The notes: generated from the sequence alone by a model not told the origin. A DNA stretch of 64,000 nucleotides from JAAYJT01 sp037445555 (GCA_037445555.1 JBBIKG010000019.1:1-64000); one strand, 5' to 3'; shown: positions 16,933 to 29,625, counted from the first letter of the stretch. Made by a program: numbers and translations.

Positions 16933-17154
16933 ATGTACTGGACGTTAGAATTGGCATCGAAACTCGAAGATGCTCCCTGGCCAGCCACCAAGGATGAGTT
17001 GATTGATTATGCAATCAGGTCGGGGGCTCCGCCTGAAGTAATTGAAAACTTAAATGAAATTGAGGACGAGGGTGAAATCTACGAAAGCATAGAGGATATC
17101 TGGCCCGACTATCCTACGAAAGAAGACTTCTTCTTTCACGAAGACGAGTACTAA
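16933..17154 (+). CDS. DUF2795 small acidic protein
   Basis: A 73-residue protein beginning MYWTLELASKLEDAPWPATK, a highly conserved Bacteroidota family of DUF2795 type. It is strongly acidic and ends in aromatic and acidic residues (DFFFHEDEY). The WPATKDELIDYA segment is the conserved core. Function is unknown to me. It is a one-gene unit bounded by a consensus promoter and a strong terminator, which suggests independent and possibly high expression. Confidence 0.85.
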   Translation: MYWTLELASKLEDAPWPATKDELIDYAIRSGAPPEVIENLNEIEDEGEIYESIEDIWPDYPTKEDFFFHEDEY

Positions 17155-17163
17155 CACATGCAC

Positions 17164-17188
17164 AAGGCCGCCCTCAGGGCGGCTTTTT
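17164..17188 (+). terminator. Rho-independent terminator after the DUF2795 gene
   Basis: GCCGCCC (17167-17173), loop TCA, GGGCGGC (17177-17183), then TTTTT (17184-17188). The stem can extend outward by three pairs (AAG with TTT, one of them G-T). It starts 10 bases after the stop codon. Confidence 0.85.
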
Positions 17189-17234
17189 ACTTCCCGGCCC
17201 CTGCCGGCAAACATGCAGCATGAAAAAATTGCCG

Positions 17235-17242
17235 TACTTTTG
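17235..17242 (+). promoter_or_regulatory. -7 box (TACTTTTG) of secA
   Basis: TACTTTTG, 66 bases before the secA ATG and 47 bases after the preceding terminator. It matches TAnnTTTG; no TTG at the ideal -33 distance was found. Confidence 0.5.
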
Positions 17243-17308
17243 CACTCCAAATAAAACTGACCGGCTAACTGCATAACCAGTCGCTGAAATATTCAAATAA
17301 TTCTCCGA

Positions 17309-20599
<3,291 letters not shown>

Positions 20600-20610
20600 T
20601 CACCAGGGTA

Positions 20611-21318
20611 ATGAAATACAAACGCGTTCTGTTAAAACTCAGCGGTGAGGCACTGGCCGGCGAAAACCGCTACGGTATTGAATCAACAAAACTCGAGCAA
20701 TATGCAGCCGAAATTGCTGCTGCGCATCAGCTGGGTGCACAAGTGGCTGTGGTTTTAGGCGGAGGTAATATTTTCCGCGGGCTGAAAGGAAATACCGGAG
20801 CAATAGACAGGGTAAACGGCGACTACATGGGTATGCTGGCTACGGTCATCAACAGCCTTGGACTTCAAGCGGTGCTTCAGAACATGCAGATTCCTGCAAT
20901 TGTTCTTGGGGCCATGCCCATCGAACCAGTTTGTAAAAAAATGAGCCGGCAAACAGCGTTATCATACCTTGAAAAAGGAATGGTTGTAATGATCAGCGGA
21001 GGTACGGGAAATCCTTTCTTTACTACCGATACAGCAGCCGCCCTCAGAGCTGTCGAGATCAAAGCCGATATTGTTATGAAAGGAACCCGCGTAGACGGCA
21101 TTTATACCGCCGACCCTGAAATAGATCCTCAGGCACGGAAATACGACAGCCTCACCTTTGCCGAAGCCTATGAGAAAGGACTCGAGATCATGGATATGAC
21201 CGCCTTTACGCTTTGCCAGGAAAACAACCTGCCTGTTCTGGTGTTCGATATCAACACTCGGGGAAACCTGCTAAAAGCGCTGCAAGGCGAAAAGATAGGA
21301 ACGCTGGTGACGGCCTGA
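20611..21318 (+). CDS. pyrH: UMP kinase
   Basis: A 235-residue amino-acid-kinase-fold enzyme phosphorylating UMP to UDP. KRVLLKLSGEAL binds phosphate, VVLGGGNIFRG and ISGGTGNPFFTTDTAA are conserved, and NTRGNL is near the C-terminus. The ATG at 20611 gives the usual N-terminus MKYKRVLLKLSGE; the earlier ATG at 20578 would overlap secA. pyrH followed by frr is a common bacterial pairing. Probably cotranscribed with secA, 11 bases upstream. Confidence 0.96.
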   Translation: MKYKRVLLKLSGEALAGENRYGIESTKLEQYAAEIAAAHQLGAQVAVVLGGGNIFRGLKGNTGAIDRVNGDYMGMLATVINSLGLQAVLQNMQIPAIVLGAMPIEPVCKKMSRQTALSYLEKGMVVMISGGTGNPFFTTDTAAALRAVEIKADIVMKGTRVDGIYTADPEIDPQARKYDSLTFAEAYEKGLEIMDMTAFTLCQENNLPVLVFDINTRGNLLKALQGEKIGTLVTA

Positions 21319-21372
21319 CGCCCAGCGCAGCAAATATTCAATCCATGAGAGAAGGGATATATTGATTTGCAC

Positions 21373-21380
21373 TATTTTTG
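21373..21380 (+). promoter_or_regulatory. -7 box (TATTTTTG) of frr
   Basis: TATTTTTG, 27 bases before the ATG at 21408. It supports that start rather than the upstream frame beginning at 21378, which lies inside the box. Confidence 0.5.
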
Positions 21381-21407
21381 TATGAATGGTCAAAACACCC
21401 ATCGGTT

Positions 21408-21971
21408 ATGAACGACGAACTGCAATTTGTAATTGAAGAAGCAAACGAAAGTATGCAAGCGGCTCTGCAGCACCTTGAACGTGAATTTCAGAAGATCAGG
21501 GCCGGCAAGGCTAGTCCGCAAATGCTGGAAGGTGTCAAAATTGACTACTACGGTGTGATTACCCCCATCGAAAAGGTTTCGAATATCAATACACCTGATC
21601 CGAGGCAAATCATTGTTCAGCCCTGGGATAAAAATATGCTTACGGTGATTGACAAAGCCATCATGGCTGCCAACCTTGGGTTTAACCCCCAAAACAACGG
21701 CGAGGTGCTGCGTATTCTCGTTCCGCCACTCACCGAAGAAAGAAGGCGTGACCTTGTTAAGCGTGCAAAAAACGAAACTGAAACAGCCAAAGTCAGCATC
21801 CGCAACATTCGCCGGATGGCCAATGACGAGTTTAAGAAACTCGAAAAAGACGGGGTGCCCGAAGACGAAATTGAGGTGGCGGAAAAAACCATTCAGCAAA
21901 TTACCGATGCCTTTACCAAGAAAATCGAAAAGCTTTTTGAAGCAAAGGAGAAAGACATCATGACAGTGTAA
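21408..21971 (+). CDS. frr: Ribosome recycling factor
   Basis: RRF splits post-termination ribosomes together with EF-G. The 187-residue length is typical. Conserved landmarks are LEREFQKIRAGKASP, VDYYG-like IDYYGVITP, NINTPDPRQIIVQPWD, IPPLTEERR-like VPPLTEERRRDLVK and the KDGVPEDE segment. The start at 21408 gives the family's usual N-terminus. It follows pyrH by about 90 bases and has its own promoter box. Confidence 0.97.
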   Translation: MNDELQFVIEEANESMQAALQHLEREFQKIRAGKASPQMLEGVKIDYYGVITPIEKVSNINTPDPRQIIVQPWDKNMLTVIDKAIMAANLGFNPQNNGEVLRILVPPLTEERRRDLVKRAKNETETAKVSIRNIRRMANDEFKKLEKDGVPEDEIEVAEKTIQQITDAFTKKIEKLFEAKEKDIMTV

Positions 21972-22105
21972 TTACATCAGGGAATTGCGGCAATTTTCAT
22001 TAGCCTTCTCTTTCCGGCTGGCATGCAACAGGTGTCGCCACAGAAAGCCTCCTCTACAAATACAAGTATTTTACAGGCTAAACGATCCTCGCAGTAAGTA
22101 GGAGA

Positions 22106-23197
22106 TTAGATATTTTCGGTGAGCTTCTGTACAATCCTGAAATGCCCCATAAACTCCTTGGCCACCACCCGCAACACAGTGTAGGTAGGGATGGCCAGCA
22201 CCATGCCAACCACGCCGGCAATGCTCCCGCCCATGAGCAGCACAACAAAAATTTCGAGGGGGTGAGCCTTCACACTGCTCGAATAGATAAAGGGCTGCAG
22301 CACAAGATTGTCAATCAGGTTGGCGCCAACAAAAGTGCCAACAATGGATAGCGTAACAGGCAAAATTTGATCGTATCCTCCTGTGCTCAACACATTGGTC
22401 ACACCTAAAATGACTCCAATGGTTCCGCCAATCAGCGGTCCGAGGTAGGGGATAATATTAAAAAAGCCTCCGATGAAGCCAATCAGTACCGCATTTTTGA
22501 CGCCTAATAAACTTAGTCCAAGGCTTAATAAAATAATCATGGCCATCACTTCGAGGCTGACGCCCACAAAATATCTTGTTAGCAAACGGCCGGTATTACT
22601 AAATACGTTTTTGGTTTCTGTATGAAAGCGGGTAGGCACAATCAGAAGCGTCCACTCCAGCACCATACGCGACTCTTTAAGCATGTAGAATGTGATGAAT
22701 AAAATTGAAAACACCCCCATAAAAAATGAGCCGGCAAACGAAAGCAGATTGTTAAAATAACTTCCTATCCGGTCCAGTTTCAGGATGCTCTCCACATTCT
22801 GGTTGATGATGGCAACCAGGTTTTGGTCCTTGCCTAAAATCCCTGCGTTTGTCATTTGCCGCTCAAGCCACGTAACTTTTTCCTGGAGGTTATCATTCAA
22901 GGTATTCAGGTCAATTTTGGAGATGAGTGTAGCCTGGTTCGAAACGAGCGGAACAAAGAAACCAATGAATGAACTGAACACCACCACAATAACCAGGACG
23001 GCAATGATACAGTTTAGTGAATGGGGCAAACGAAAGCGGCCAATGTGGATTCGCTCGAGCAGGGTCACAATGGGTTGGCCAATCATGGTAAGCACCATGG
23101 CAACCACAAAATAGGTGACAATGTTCGAAAAATACCACGCCAGAAACCCTAGGATCAGAAGAGGCAGAATGAGACTGATAATCCGGCTGTATTTCAT
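22106..23197 (-). CDS. AI-2E family transporter (PerM/UPF0118-type membrane protein)
   Basis: A 363-residue polytopic protein. Hydrophobic helices occur at the N-terminus (two in the first 45 residues), at about 60-80, and in a dense C-terminal set. The family's glycine and proline rich signature appears as IGFIGGFFNIIPYLGPLIGG. Members are putative permeases; some transport autoinducer-2 or sodium/lithium ions, but no substrate can be assigned here. The start at 23197 (MKYSRII) is preferred over 23212 as it begins at the first helix. It follows, on the same strand, the large surface protein gene but is separated by 69 bases. Confidence 0.85.
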   Translation of the reverse strand: MKYSRIISLILPLLILGFLAWYFSNIVTYFVVAMVLTMIGQPIVTLLERIHIGRFRLPHSLNCIIAVLVIVVVFSSFIGFFVPLVSNQATLISKIDLNTLNDNLQEKVTWLERQMTNAGILGKDQNLVAIINQNVESILKLDRIGSYFNNLLSFAGSFFMGVFSILFITFYMLKESRMVLEWTLLIVPTRFHTETKNVFSNTGRLLTRYFVGVSLEVMAMIILLSLGLSLLGVKNAVLIGFIGGFFNIIPYLGPLIGGTIGVILGVTNVLSTGGYDQILPVTLSIVGTFVGANLIDNLVLQPFIYSSSVKAHPLEIFVVLLMGGSIAGVVGMVLAIPTYTVLRVVAKEFMGHFRIVQKLTENI

Positions 23198-23266
23198 AGC
23201 AATAGGCGGCAATTATTGAACAAAGGTAAAGCGAATGAGGCAAAACCCTTTTCTTTTTGTCTGATT

Positions 23267-26200
23267 TTACCAGCCGGGAATAAAGTTTACACCCAGAACT
23301 CCTTTTGTAGGGCTTGCGTTGATAAATGGAAAAGCATAGTAAGGTTCAACAATAATGGCTCCAAACACGTTGACTCGGAGCGAAAATCCTGTACTAAACA
23401 CCGGAAAACGACTCTGCTTGCTGATGTTGCCGGAATCGAATTTAGGCTTGTCGACGGAAGTCCAGGCCAGACCTGCGTCAAAAAATATGGCACCTTCGGT
23501 AAACAAAAAACCGGATTTAACGAGTGCCAGGCGTTTTGGTCCGGTGAGCGGAAGGCGGATTTCGGCCGAGGCGATGCCTACACGGCTGCCTACCAGCATA
23601 TAAATCAACGAATCATTATTGGCGAAAATATCCATATTGTATAGGTTCGAGCTGCTATAGCCGCGAACAAGGCCCGGGTATCCCAGAAAATAATCGTAGA
23701 AGAGATTGTTTCGGTTATCGGCGTCCTTACCGTAACGGCCATAATGCGAGAGTCTCAGGGCAATCGAAAAAGGTTTTGCATAAAAATATTTCCGATAGTC
23801 GGCCATGATACCCGACATGTTCATACGGCCAAAGTACTGCTCGGCCTGCAGACGCATGCGATGTCCCATCATAGGCGAGGCAAGCCCGAAGTACGAATTA
23901 TCCTCAACATAGGCAGCCGAAATGCGCTGAAGATTAAATCCCGGGGGGGCGTCGAGTTTTTCGCGTTTCTGCCCAATGTAGTAATAACCCTGATAATAGT
24001 TGTTGAACACATCAATCCGGTAGTAATACCTGGCTACAGATGCGCCTGCTTCAACCCTTCGTGTGCTCGAAAACGGAAACCAAGCAAATAGAGAGATCTG
24101 ATCTTCAAAGGTTCGGAAGTTATATAACTGCAGGTTGTCAACCTGGTAAGACAATCCATCAAGGGTGATTGTATCAAGGGTGTATCCCATCAGCGAGTAA
24201 CGATAGGGAATGTGCGACACGCTGGCTCCCCATTTTATCCGGCTTTTTTGGTTAAGATAACCGACCTGAGCACCAAAATCGTAGATTTCTCCATTCAGGG
24301 CTACTGTGGAAAAAAGCTGGTTATTTCCAAGCATATCGCTGAAAATAAAATACACAGCTCCCGAACCGCCTGAGCCATATGCGCTTGTTGACACCCCTGT
24401 GCCAGTGCTGCCAATAAAGTCGAGGGCGAATTTTGGTTTGTAGGCCCTGGTCTCGTAAGTTTCAGCAGGAACAACCGGCTCGCGGGGATTATTGGCAATA
24501 TTCTCATTCACTATATTGAACATGCCTCTTTTGACAGGAGGTAGAGTGGCCGCTTCAAAACTGGTTTTGGCCGGGTCGACCTCCTTGCGATCAAATTCAT
24601 CCAACCCTGCGGAATAGATCGAATACTGCCCTTTGTTGAAAAATGTGTAGGCTATCCGGTTATCGGGCGAAATGCTGATTGCCGGCGAGAGTGATGTGAT
24701 CCCAGATATACCTGTGGCAAATTTTGTGAGGCGGTATACCTTTCCCGAATCAAGCTCGAATTGATAAAGATTACGCAGGCCATCGGCATTCGACAAAAAA
24801 TAAACCGATTTATTGTCGGGTGAGAACAGGGGATTGACATTATCGGCACCTTCAAAGACCGGAAGAATTTTAATGTCTGAGGGATCCGCAAACGGGAAAT
24901 AGCCAATATTGAAATTATAATTGACCTGAGGGCCTAGCCGGCTTGTACGATCGGTAGAAAAGAGGATATACTTTCCGTCTGACGACCAGTTGGCGTGGAT
25001 ATATGAATAATAATCATCGGTGAGTTTGCGCACAGCACGTTCTTCAAGGTCGTAGAGATAGAGGTTGCCCACTCCGTCCACAAGCCCGGTAAAAAGGATG
25101 TATCTTCCGTCGGGCGACCAGCTCGGATTATTGAACGAAGGAACACCTGGTATCTGGATCAGATTCGATTTTTGGGGTTTGTCCACATCTACGATGGAAA
25201 GGTTATTTCTACCTTTATTGATCACCACGTACACAAATTTTCTACTGTCGGGCGACCAGCTCCCGACCGATTCAAAAAAATTAAATCCGTCAAGGTCGCG
25301 GTTACGTGAGGTGCTTGACAGTTTTCGTTTCACCTTTCCGGTAACCGCATCGGCTAAGAATAAATCAAGCGTAAAAAGATTTTTCTCACTGAAAAAGGTC
25401 ACATATTTTCCATCGGGGCTCACAGAGGGTGAGATGTTTATTTCGCCGGCGTTGCGCTCAAAGATCAGCTGTCGGCCGATGGGTTTTTTCAGGCTGTCGG
25501 CCATCCAGGGCTGAAAATGCTCAGTAAGGTTTCGCTTCCATGATTCGCTCAGTTCCTTATGATCAATTTTCAGCACTTGCTTCAGAGCCATTTCGTACCC
25601 AACCTGGGCGGTGCGCGCCAACAGCGGTTTTGTGATTGTATCGCCAAAAACTCCGGCGATGAATGACCACCAGGCATGCCCATATCGGTAGGGATTATAC
25701 TTGTACTGACGCGTCATATCGCGTATCGTCGGAAAATCGTCATGTATCAGGGCATCGCGCATGATCATGGCAGTGTGCGCATCAACACTACCCAGCGAGA
25801 GGTATTCGGCCATCCCTTCCACCATCCACAACGGTAGGTTTTCAACCATCTTCAGCGACAGCGAATCATTATTGGTCAGCAGATTGAACTGAAAAGCATG
25901 CACAAGTTCGTGCCCCAGCACATGATTGGTTTGCGCCTTTGTTTCAAGCACAGGTATTATTACCCTGTTCTTTAAGGCTTCGGTAACCCCTTGAGTACCA
26001 ATGCTTATGTCGCCGTCGATGGCCGAAGTCTGCTGAAAATCGGGATGGTTCTCGTATAAAATGACCGGATTGCGACCCTGAAATGTGTCGTTGAAGATCT
26101 CAAAGTGACGCTGGTACCATTTTTCACTTTGGTTTGACACCCAGCGCACCATGCTGTCATTGCGGATATAATGATAAAGATCGATGTGAGGCCCCTGATT

Positions 26201-26329
26201 GATCTTAAAATTAAAGGTTCGATAACTGGGTTTGTTACGACCAAAACTTTGTGCATGACCCGTCTGGATCATCAGCCCTGTTGCCAGCAGCAGGCTGAGG
26301 CAAATCGCTATTTTATTTTTTAGATTCAT
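23267..26329 (-). CDS. Exported three-part protein: peptidase-like domain, TolB-like beta-propeller, outer-membrane beta-barrel
   Basis: A 1020-residue protein with an N-terminal signal peptide (about 1-27, cut near HAQS). Residues 130-180 hold a gluzincin-type site, H140-E141-L-V-H144 in GHELVHAFQ, with a third ligand likely at Glu175 in EGMAEYL. From about 290 to 620 at least six PD40/TolB repeats occur (SPDGKYVTF, SPDSRKFVY, SPDGRYILF, SSDGKYILF, SPDNKSVYF, SPDNRIAYT). The last 350 residues alternate polar and aromatic residues like an outer-membrane barrel and end GVNFIPGW, an outer-membrane-type C-terminus. The start at 26329 begins the signal peptide. Catalytic activity and orientation are inference; no T9SS sorting domain is seen. 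Confidence 0.8.
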   Translation of the reverse strand: MNLKNKIAICLSLLLATGLMIQTGHAQSFGRNKPSYRTFNFKINQGPHIDLYHYIRNDSMVRWVSNQSEKWYQRHFEIFNDTFQGRNPVILYENHPDFQQTSAIDGDISIGTQGVTEALKNRVIIPVLETKAQTNHVLGHELVHAFQFNLLTNNDSLSLKMVENLPLWMVEGMAEYLSLGSVDAHTAMIMRDALIHDDFPTIRDMTRQYKYNPYRYGHAWWSFIAGVFGDTITKPLLARTAQVGYEMALKQVLKIDHKELSESWKRNLTEHFQPWMADSLKKPIGRQLIFERNAGEINISPSVSPDGKYVTFFSEKNLFTLDLFLADAVTGKVKRKLSSTSRNRDLDGFNFFESVGSWSPDSRKFVYVVINKGRNNLSIVDVDKPQKSNLIQIPGVPSFNNPSWSPDGRYILFTGLVDGVGNLYLYDLEERAVRKLTDDYYSYIHANWSSDGKYILFSTDRTSRLGPQVNYNFNIGYFPFADPSDIKILPVFEGADNVNPLFSPDNKSVYFLSNADGLRNLYQFELDSGKVYRLTKFATGISGITSLSPAISISPDNRIAYTFFNKGQYSIYSAGLDEFDRKEVDPAKTSFEAATLPPVKRGMFNIVNENIANNPREPVVPAETYETRAYKPKFALDFIGSTGTGVSTSAYGSGGSGAVYFIFSDMLGNNQLFSTVALNGEIYDFGAQVGYLNQKSRIKWGASVSHIPYRYSLMGYTLDTITLDGLSYQVDNLQLYNFRTFEDQISLFAWFPFSSTRRVEAGASVARYYYRIDVFNNYYQGYYYIGQKREKLDAPPGFNLQRISAAYVEDNSYFGLASPMMGHRMRLQAEQYFGRMNMSGIMADYRKYFYAKPFSIALRLSHYGRYGKDADNRNNLFYDYFLGYPGLVRGYSSSNLYNMDIFANNDSLIYMLVGSRVGIASAEIRLPLTGPKRLALVKSGFLFTEGAIFFDAGLAWTSVDKPKFDSGNISKQSRFPVFSTGFSLRVNVFGAIIVEPYYAFPFINASPTKGVLGVNFIPGW

Positions 26330-26535
26330 AATCTTTTCATTTGGAGTCATTTAAGCCAAAACAAGCTAAGCCAACAGCATATAATTTGCCTCAAATTTTA
26401 TGCCAGTAACCAACTTACTGCCCCCGACAATTATTGATAAAACGAATTAAGTAAATTTATTGTTTTAACGAAAGCAGCGTTATCGCAATAATGAACCTTT
26501 TCAGGCCAATGAAGCTGCGGCAGGTCAATTTCATT

Positions 26536-26543
26536 TACTTTTG
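26536..26543 (+). promoter_or_regulatory. -7 box (TACTTTTG) of the ZIP gene
   Basis: TACTTTTG, 18 bases before the ATG at 26562. It overlaps and thus argues against the TTG start at 26541. Confidence 0.45.
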
Positions 26544-26561
26544 ATTCAAATTTTCCACTCC

Positions 26562-27380
26562 ATGGATTCAATAAGTGCCACCCAGTTACTTATCGCATTC
26601 GGGCTCACCATGGTCGCCGGGCTCTCGACAGGCATCGGTGGCGCCATCGCCTATTTTGCAAAATCCACCAACACACGTTTTCTCAGCCTCTCGCTTGGAT
26701 TTTCGGGGGGCATAATGATTTATATCTCGTTTGTGGAGATCTTTTTCAAGGCAAAAAATCAGCTGGTGCTGGTCTGGGGAGCACAGTCCGGATATCTTGC
26801 AACCATCGTTGCTTTTTTTGGAGGAATGTTGCTCATAGCATTGATCGACAAATTTGTGCCGGAGGCTGAAAACCCGCACGAGGTTCACTCGGTCGAAGAA
26901 ATGAACAAAGAGGAAAAAAGAAAAAACAAACTGGTAAGACTTGGAAAATATTCTGCATTGGTTATTGCCATACATAATTTCCCTGAAGGGATTGCCACGT
27001 TTATTGCGACACTTGGCGATCTGAGTGTTGGTATTCCCATTGCCATTGCTATTGCCATACATAACATTCCCGAGGGAATAGCTGTTTCCGTGCCTGTGTT
27101 TTACGGAAGCGGCGACAGGCGAAAGGCTTTTCGTCTGTCATTCTTTTCGGGACTGGCCGAACCCGTAGGCGCACTGATCGGATTTTTCATCCTTTGGCCT
27201 TTCATGACCCCCGCATTGTTTGGACTTGTTTTTGCCGCTGTCGCAGGAATCATGGTGTTTATCTCTATCGACAACCTGCTGCCGACTGCCCGCGAATATG
27301 GGGAGCATCATCTCACTGTCTACGGGGTGCTGACAGGCATGGCGGTGATGGCGGTCAGTCTGGCACTTTTTGTGAAATAA
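26562..27380 (+). CDS. zupT: ZIP family divalent metal transporter (ZupT-like)
   Basis: A 272-residue inner-membrane protein with about eight helices. The two metal-site helices carry the ZIP signatures HNFPEGIATF and HNIPEGIAVSVP. A charged cytoplasmic loop with His and many Lys/Glu (about 115-140, VHSVEEMNKEEKRKN) joins helices 3 and 4, as in ZupT. It imports zinc and perhaps other divalent metals. It stands alone under its own promoter box; no Zur-like operator was recognised. Confidence 0.9.
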   Translation: MDSISATQLLIAFGLTMVAGLSTGIGGAIAYFAKSTNTRFLSLSLGFSGGIMIYISFVEIFFKAKNQLVLVWGAQSGYLATIVAFFGGMLLIALIDKFVPEAENPHEVHSVEEMNKEEKRKNKLVRLGKYSALVIAIHNFPEGIATFIATLGDLSVGIPIAIAIAIHNIPEGIAVSVPVFYGSGDRRKAFRLSFFSGLAEPVGALIGFFILWPFMTPALFGLVFAAVAGIMVFISIDNLLPTAREYGEHHLTVYGVLTGMAVMAVSLALFVK

Positions 27381-27399
27381 CGCTTTCACTCAAAAGCAT

Positions 27400-27407
27400 T
27401 ATCTTTG
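27400..27407 (+). promoter_or_regulatory. -7 box (TATCTTTG) of pncB
   Basis: TATCTTTG, 24 bases before the ATG at 27432. It excludes the TTG frame start at 27405 and places pncB-pncA under one promoter. Confidence 0.5.
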
Positions 27408-27431
27408 CGTTGTCTTCACACAGTTTGCCTC

Positions 27432-28856
27432 ATGAATCAAGTATTCTGCAATCATTCAGGCCTGTATACCGACCATTATCAGCTAACCATGGCCCAGGGT
27501 TATTTCCTGTCAGGTAAGCGGGAGGTAAGAGCAAATTTTGATTATTTCTTCCGGAAAAATCCTTTCCAGGGAGCTTATGTGATATTTGCCGGCCTGTCTG
27601 ATCTGGTTAATTATCTTGAGAACCTTTGTTTTTCTGACGAAGATTGTCGTTACCTGCTATCCTCCGGGTTCAACGTAAAATTTGTGGATTTTCTCAGGAC
27701 ATTCAGATTTAAAGGTAACCTGTACGCACCTCGGGAAGGCGAAGTTGTGTTTCCGAACGAACCCATTATCCGTGTCGAGGGAACCCTGATTGAAACACAG
27801 CTGATTGAAACAGCGCTGCTTAACTTGGTTAATTTTGAGTCTTTAATAGCCACCAAAGCCCACCGCATACGCATGGTTGCCGGCGATCGCATACTGGTTG
27901 ACTTTGGATTAAGACGTGCCCAGGCATTGGGCAGTATTCACGCATCCAAAGCTGCGGTCATTGGCGGGTTCAACAGTACATCTAACGTGCTGAGTGCATT
28001 CTTGTTCGGTCTTACTTCAACCGGAACTCAGGCACACTCATGGATACAAAGTTTTGATGACGAACTCGAGGCATTCAGGGCTTTTGCAAGTGCCTTTCCG
28101 GAAAAGTGCATTTTGCTGGTCGACACCTACGACACGCTGAAGAAAGGAGTACCCAATGCCATCATTGTTGCCAGGGAAATGGCAGCTGCAGGTAAACAAT
28201 TACTTGGAATCCGACTCGATAGTGGCGACCTCGCCTACCTGAGCAAGAAAGCCAGAATAATGCTTGACAATGCCGGCCTGAATTACGTTAAAATCATATC
28301 CTCTAACCAGCTTGACGAATATGTGGTTCGAAGTTTGCTTGACCAGGGGGCGCCAATTGATATCTTTGGGGTTGGAACCCGGTTGGCCACCGGCCAAAGC
28401 GATGCCGTGCTCGACGGAGTATATAAGCTCAGTGTAAGCGACGGCAAGCCCCGCCTGAAGATTTCTGAGAATATCGAGAAAATGATTTTGCCTGGTATTA
28501 AAAATGTCTGCAGATACTATGACCAGGATGGGATGATGTATGCCGATGGGATCGTGCTCGAAGATGAAACCTCTATCGATAGGATATACCATCCCTTTCA
28601 GTCCGACAAATCGTCAAAGGTCGCAGGGTTATTATTTAAAAAACTTCACCACCCGGTAATGCAAGAGGGGAAATCGATTGCGCCTATGCCCCCAGCCGAT
28701 GAGTCGGCCCGAGTGTGCCTGCAAAGCACGGCACAGCTGAATGATGAACATAAACGCTTTGAGTATCCCCACATCTACAAGGTTGGAATAAGCGAACGCC
28801 TGATGGACCTGCGAAGCCAGCTATTACAGGAGATCCGGAGTAAAATTCAATCCTGA
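27432..28856 (+). CDS. pncB: Nicotinate phosphoribosyltransferase
   Basis: First committed step of the Preiss-Handler NAD salvage route: nicotinate plus PRPP gives nicotinate mononucleotide. The 474-residue protein begins MNQVFCNHSGLYTDHYQLTM, with the substrate-binding YTDHYQLTMAQ segment, DFGLRRAQ, and LLVDTYDTL and GIRLDSGDL for the phosphoribosyl site. It is 21 bases before pncA and probably in the same transcript, so nicotinamide is deamidated and the product used at once. Confidence 0.95.
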   Translation: MNQVFCNHSGLYTDHYQLTMAQGYFLSGKREVRANFDYFFRKNPFQGAYVIFAGLSDLVNYLENLCFSDEDCRYLLSSGFNVKFVDFLRTFRFKGNLYAPREGEVVFPNEPIIRVEGTLIETQLIETALLNLVNFESLIATKAHRIRMVAGDRILVDFGLRRAQALGSIHASKAAVIGGFNSTSNVLSAFLFGLTSTGTQAHSWIQSFDDELEAFRAFASAFPEKCILLVDTYDTLKKGVPNAIIVAREMAAAGKQLLGIRLDSGDLAYLSKKARIMLDNAGLNYVKIISSNQLDEYVVRSLLDQGAPIDIFGVGTRLATGQSDAVLDGVYKLSVSDGKPRLKISENIEKMILPGIKNVCRYYDQDGMMYADGIVLEDETSIDRIYHPFQSDKSSKVAGLLFKKLHHPVMQEGKSIAPMPPADESARVCLQSTAQLNDEHKRFEYPHIYKVGISERLMDLRSQLLQEIRSKIQS

Positions 28857-28877
28857 CACACGGCTGAAAAATAAAGT

Positions 28878-29456
28878 ATGAAAGCACTTTTAATTGTTGA
28901 CTTACAAAATGATTTCTGTCCTGGTGGAACATTGGCTGTCAAAGATGGCCATCAGATTATACCGGTCATTAACCGGCTGATGCCCTCTTTCGATCTTACC
29001 GTAGCTTCCATGGACTGGCACCCCGAAGGAAGTATCCATTATGCGAAATGGCCATTGCACTGCCTTAAGCATAGTCACGGTGCTGATCTTCATCCTGATC
29101 TGAACACAGGGTATATTGATAAAATATTCCTGAAAGGCACCGCTAACCTTGATGATGGCTACTCAGCATTTGAAGCGACAAACTTTAACCTGGCAAATTA
29201 TCTTCAGTCGGCCGGTGTCACCGACCTTTATATTTGCGGTCTGGCTACCGACTACTGTGTAAAAGCTTCCGCCCTGGATGCTGTAACGCACGGATTTAAC
29301 ACCTTCCTAGTTACTGATGCGGTGAAAGCAGTAGACCTGCAAGAAAGCGATGGACAGAAAGCCCTGGAAGAAATGGCTGTAGCCGGGGTGCGGATGGTTA
29401 CCTCCTCCGATATACAGCCGCAAAAAAAAGGTGGCTGCAGCTGCTGTGGCTGCTGA
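28878..29456 (+). CDS. pncA: Nicotinamidase with cysteine-rich C-terminal tail
   Basis: A 192-residue isochorismatase-fold hydrolase turning nicotinamide into nicotinate. The catalytic triad is visible: Asp8 in IVDLQNDF, a Lys in FLKGTANL and the nucleophile Cys in GLATDYCVKA. A metal-site segment with MDWHPEGS is conserved. The protein is normal up to about residue 182, then ends in PQKKGGCSCCGC, four cysteines in the last six residues, not a usual part of nicotinamidases. The tail could bind metal or be a sequence extension. It follows pncB by 21 bases. Confidence 0.93.
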   Translation: MKALLIVDLQNDFCPGGTLAVKDGHQIIPVINRLMPSFDLTVASMDWHPEGSIHYAKWPLHCLKHSHGADLHPDLNTGYIDKIFLKGTANLDDGYSAFEATNFNLANYLQSAGVTDLYICGLATDYCVKASALDAVTHGFNTFLVTDAVKAVDLQESDGQKALEEMAVAGVRMVTSSDIQPQKKGGCSCCGC

Positions 29457-29523
29457 TCTGCGGCGAAAGCGCTAAGCTGTCACCCGCTCATTGTTACGCT
29501 GTCCGCCCCGCTAGGCCGAATTT

Positions 29524-29559
29524 CGCAGGTACAATGTCAGACAGTACTGTACCCCTGCG
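29524..29559. terminator. Inverted repeat between convergent pncA and fabD
   Basis: CGCAGG-TACA (29524-29533) pairs with TGTA-CC-CCTGCG (29548-29559) with a two-base bulge and a 14-base loop. It lies in the 169-base gap between two convergent genes, where a bidirectional terminator would be expected. No long T-tract accompanies it. Confidence 0.35.
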
Positions 29560-29625
29560 CTGAAATATTTTTCACCAGTAGAAATATGCGGGCTGGAGAA
29601 TAGTATGTTAATTGATAGATAACAA

